Assembly: GCA_964505415.1 (NCBI GenBank)
Contig: CAZDHW010000029.1
Location: forward strand, 1 to 8,695
Direction: 5' to 3'
Source of the DNA: DTDR01 sp964505415
GTDB lineage: Bacteria; Hydrothermota; Tepidihabitantia; Tepidihabitantales; DTDR01
DNA: 8,695 bases
Part shown: positions 6,497 through 8,695 of the stretch, piece by piece
Position numbering within the stretch: the first letter of the stretch is position 1
Layout of the letters: every line of letters starts with the position of its first letter
Translations under genes and position numbers: made by a program
The notes under the pieces: generated by a model
Databases searched by the model: none
Told to the model about the DNA's origin: nothing
The model's input: only the letters and a program-made list of their open reading frames with translations

Positions 6497-7427
6497 TCGT
6501 TTTCAAAAGTCCTTCTTTCAAATCTATTTTTGGTTCCCAACCCAAGATCGTTTTTGCCTTTTTAATATCCGGACAACGTCGATGAGGATCATCAGGATAA
6601 GGTGGCAAATAGACTATTTTTGAATTAGAATTAGTTAAATCAATTATCATTTTTGCTAAATCAATTATCTTTATCTCATTGGGATTTCCCAAATTTATTG
6701 GTTGGCAATAATCAGAATAGAAAAGTTTTATAAGTCCAGAAATCAAATCATCAATATAACAGAAACTTCTTGTTTGCTCGCCGTCGCCATAAATAGTAAT
6801 ATCTTCATTCTTTAATGCCTGATTGATAAAATTAGGAATTACCCGACCATCATCTTCCCGCATCCTTGGACCATAAGTATTAAAAATGCGGGCAATTCTT
6901 ACTGAGAGACCGTATTGTCGATGATAAGCCATAACTAAACTTTCGGCAAACCTCTTGCCTTCATCATAAACCGAACGGAGACCACAAGGATTCACATAAC
7001 CCCAATATTCTTCATTCTGGGGCGAAACTTGGGGATCACCATAAACTTCCGAAGTAGAAGCCAAGAAAAAGATTGCCTTTTTTTCTTTTGCCAATTCCAA
7101 AAGTCGATAGGTAGCTAAAGCATTTGTCTTTAAAGTTAACAAAGGGTATTTAAAATAATCCTTAGGACTTGCCGGCGAAGCAAAATGAAAAATTGCGAAA
7201 AGATTGACATTATTAAAAAAAGTAAAATCAACTTCATTCACATCATTCTTTAAAAAAGTAAAATTTTTATCTTTAAAAAGAAAAGCAATGTTTTCTTCTT
7301 TGCCCGTAATTAAATTATCAATACAAATAACCGAATAACCTTCATTAACAAAATATTCACAAAGATAAGAACCGATAAAACCAGCACCACCAGTGATGAG
7401 AATGCTTTTACCGTTTGCCAATGCCAT
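6474..7427 (-). CDS. uxs: UDP-glucuronate decarboxylase (UDP-xylose synthase) of the extended SDR family
   Basis: NAD-dependent cytoplasmic enzyme predicted to decarboxylate UDP-glucuronate to UDP-xylose. From ATG 7427 it has 317 residues, the usual length for bacterial UXS. It shows the Rossmann motif GGAGFIG (13-19), IDNL (37-40), HFASPASP (81-88), ASTSEVYGDP (123-132), PQNEEYWGYVNP (136-147) and the catalytic YDEGK (154-158, YxxxK) with E127. FNTYGPRM, RVIPNF, GDGEQTRSF and DDPHRRCPDI follow. The SEVYGDP...YWGxVNP...RSxYDEGK series is what distinguishes this group from plain UDP-glucose 4-epimerases. A TTG at 7436 could extend it by three residues; TTG 7421 is also possible, and no Shine-Dalgarno site decides. 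It overlaps the UDP-glucose dehydrogenase gene by 20 nt, and that enzyme would supply its substrate. Specificity (UDP-xylose versus a related product) is inferred from motifs. Confidence 0.88.
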   Translation of the reverse strand: MALANGKSILITGGAGFIGSYLCEYFVNEGYSVICIDNLITGKEENIAFLFKDKNFTFLKNDVNEVDFTFFNNVNLFAIFHFASPASPKDYFKYPLLTLKTNALATYRLLELAKEKKAIFFLASTSEVYGDPQVSPQNEEYWGYVNPCGLRSVYDEGKRFAESLVMAYHRQYGLSVRIARIFNTYGPRMREDDGRVIPNFINQALKNEDITIYGDGEQTRSFCYIDDLISGLIKLFYSDYCQPINLGNPNEIKIIDLAKMIIDLTNSNSKIVYLPPYPDDPHRRCPDIKKAKTILGWEPKIDLKEGLLKTIDYFKSF

Positions 7428-8695
7428 AATATTCAAAACCCAAGGAAATCAACTGCTCCTTATTAAGAAAATTGCGACCATCAAAAATTATTGGTTGGCG
7501 CATCAATGACTTTATCTCTTTAAAATCAACTTTTAAAAATTCTTCCCATTCGGTAATCAAACAAAGACAATCGGCATTTTCACAAACCGAATAAGGGTTA
7601 TCACCATAAACGATATCCGGGATTACTTGCTTAGTTTTTTCCATAGCCTTAGGATCATAGGCTTTGATTTTCGCTCCTTCTTTTTTCAAGAGATTAATAA
7701 TATCTAAAGCAGGAGCAAAACGAATATCATCGGTATTCGGTTTAAAAGCTAGCCCCCAAATAGCAATAATCTTATCTTTCAAATTCCACAGTACATTTTT
7801 AACCTTCTTAACAAAATACTCTTTCTGCTGCTCATTAATATTAGCAACCTCTTTTAACAGTTTGAAATCATAACCGCAGTCTTGGGCAATTTTTATAAAA
7901 GCGGCTAAATCTTTAGGAAAACAAAAGCCACCGTAACCAACACCCGCTCGTAAAAAATGGGGACCAATTCTTTTGTCCAATCCCATTCCCTTAGCCACCA
8001 CCTCCACATCCGCACCGGTTCTTTCACAGATAATAGCAATCGCATTAATAAAAGAAATCTTCATTGCTAAAAAGGCATTAGAAGCGTGCTTGATCAATTC
8101 CGCACTTGCCAAATCAGTCACTAAAATTGGAGCGTCAATAGGTTTATAAATTTCACGCATAATCTCTTCCGCCCTTTTATTTTCCACACCAATAACAATT
8201 CTATCCGGATAAAGAAAATCATCAACCGCACTCCCTTCTCTCAAAAATTCCGGATTAACACAAACATCAAAATCTATTTTCTTTTTAGTAAAACGGATGA
8301 TTGTCTGTTTTATCCATTTATAGGTATTTACGGGAACCGTGCTTTTCTCCACTATCAATTTATAATCAGTCATATATTCACCAATACTTTGGGCAACATT
8401 TTCCACATAAGACAAATCAGGCTCTCCGGTTTCCTTTGGCGGTGTACCGACTGCAATGAAAAGTACCTTACTATTTTCAACGGCTTCTTTAATATTAGTG
8501 GTAAAAGAAAGACGTCCTTTATTTGTTGCCTCTTTCACAATTTCTTCCAATTTCGGCTCATAAATGGGAATAATATTCTGCTTTAACATTTGAATTTTTC
8601 TTTCATCATTGTCAACACAAATCACCTTATGACCGATATGGGCAAGGCAGGCACCGGTGGTGAGCCCAACATAACCAGTTCCAATAATAGCAATT
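7408..8695 (-). CDS. ugd: UDP-glucose 6-dehydrogenase, 5' end beyond window
   Basis: NAD-dependent enzyme that oxidises UDP-glucose to UDP-glucuronate in two steps. The reading frame is open to the window edge, and the first visible residues IAIIGTGYVGLTTGACLAHIGHK hold the NAD-binding GTGYVGL, so only a few N-terminal residues are missing. The GTG at 8625 is internal, not the start. 428 residues are visible. In this numbering the landmarks are FIAVGTPP (about 80-87), VEKSTVPVNT (115-124), NPEFLREGSAVDDF (147-160), GYGGFCFPKDL (253-263) with the catalytic Cys258, and NTDDIRFAPA (320-329) in the C-terminal UDP-binding domain. The residue before the catalytic Cys is Phe, where Ser is usual, but the Cys and the FPKD that follows are kept. 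GDP-mannose and UDP-ManNAc dehydrogenases are close relatives; the overlapping UDP-glucuronate decarboxylase gene favours UDP-glucose as substrate. Confidence 0.93.
   Translation of the reverse strand, partial: IAIIGTGYVGLTTGACLAHIGHKVICVDNDERKIQMLKQNIIPIYEPKLEEIVKEATNKGRLSFTTNIKEAVENSKVLFIAVGTPPKETGEPDLSYVENVAQSIGEYMTDYKLIVEKSTVPVNTYKWIKQTIIRFTKKKIDFDVCVNPEFLREGSAVDDFLYPDRIVIGVENKRAEEIMREIYKPIDAPILVTDLASAELIKHASNAFLAMKISFINAIAIICERTGADVEVVAKGMGLDKRIGPHFLRAGVGYGGFCFPKDLAAFIKIAQDCGYDFKLLKEVANINEQQKEYFVKKVKNVLWNLKDKIIAIWGLAFKPNTDDIRFAPALDIINLLKKEGAKIKAYDPKAMEKTKQVIPDIVYGDNPYSVCENADCLCLITEWEEFLKVDFKEIKSLMRQPIIFDGRNFLNKEQLISLGFEYYGIGKR

Noticed and set aside
8623..8625. GTG at 8625 as the ugd start
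   Set aside because: The frame stays open to the window edge and the upstream residues contain the conserved NAD-binding GTGYVGL, so the true start is beyond the window.

Overview
This is a bacterial, strongly AT-rich window (lysine-, isoleucine- and glutamate-rich proteins) in which every gene lies on the minus strand. Transcription runs from the right edge to the left edge. A Rho factor, a zinc-ribbon L31 protein and a class I release factor of the RF2 type mark it as bacterial. The sequence does not give a firm phylum. The gene style would suit an uncultured low-GC bacterial lineage, but that is a guess.

Right and centre (about 2690-8695): six tightly packed genes of a surface-polysaccharide or exopolysaccharide locus. 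In transcription order they are UDP-glucose 6-dehydrogenase (5' end cut by the window edge), a UDP-glucuronate decarboxylase (UDP-xylose synthase) type epimerase, a RecB/Cas4-like PD-(D/E)XK nuclease with a four-cysteine Fe-S signature, a Gfo/Idh/MocA oxidoreductase, a DPM1-like family 2 glycosyltransferase, and a multi-pass, cellulose/mannan-synthase-like family 2 glycosyltransferase. The first five genes overlap their neighbours by 4 to 23 nt, and the last follows after 33 nt. The first two enzymes together make UDP-glucuronate and then UDP-xylose from UDP-glucose. The two glycosyltransferases are the obvious users of activated sugars. The nuclease has no evident role in that pathway.

Left (1-2582): a translation and transcription-termination cluster, rho - rpmE - prfB. 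It follows a 107-nt AT-rich gap that holds a plausible promoter and a clear Shine-Dalgarno site. All three genes have recognisable Shine-Dalgarno sites, unlike the polysaccharide genes. prfB (3' end cut by the window edge) carries a programmed +1 frameshift at codon 22/23 (CTT TGA). An internal Shine-Dalgarno-like AGGGA sits in the same register as in E. coli, so full-length RF2 requires frameshifting at its own cognate stop codon.

No tRNA, rRNA, CRISPR array, insertion sequence or attachment site was seen. There is no gene-free stretch longer than 107 nt. The most notable points are the autoregulatory prfB frameshift with divergent sequence but conserved geometry, the position of RF2 (rather than RF1) after rpmE, and the nuclease gene translationally nested inside the polysaccharide operon.
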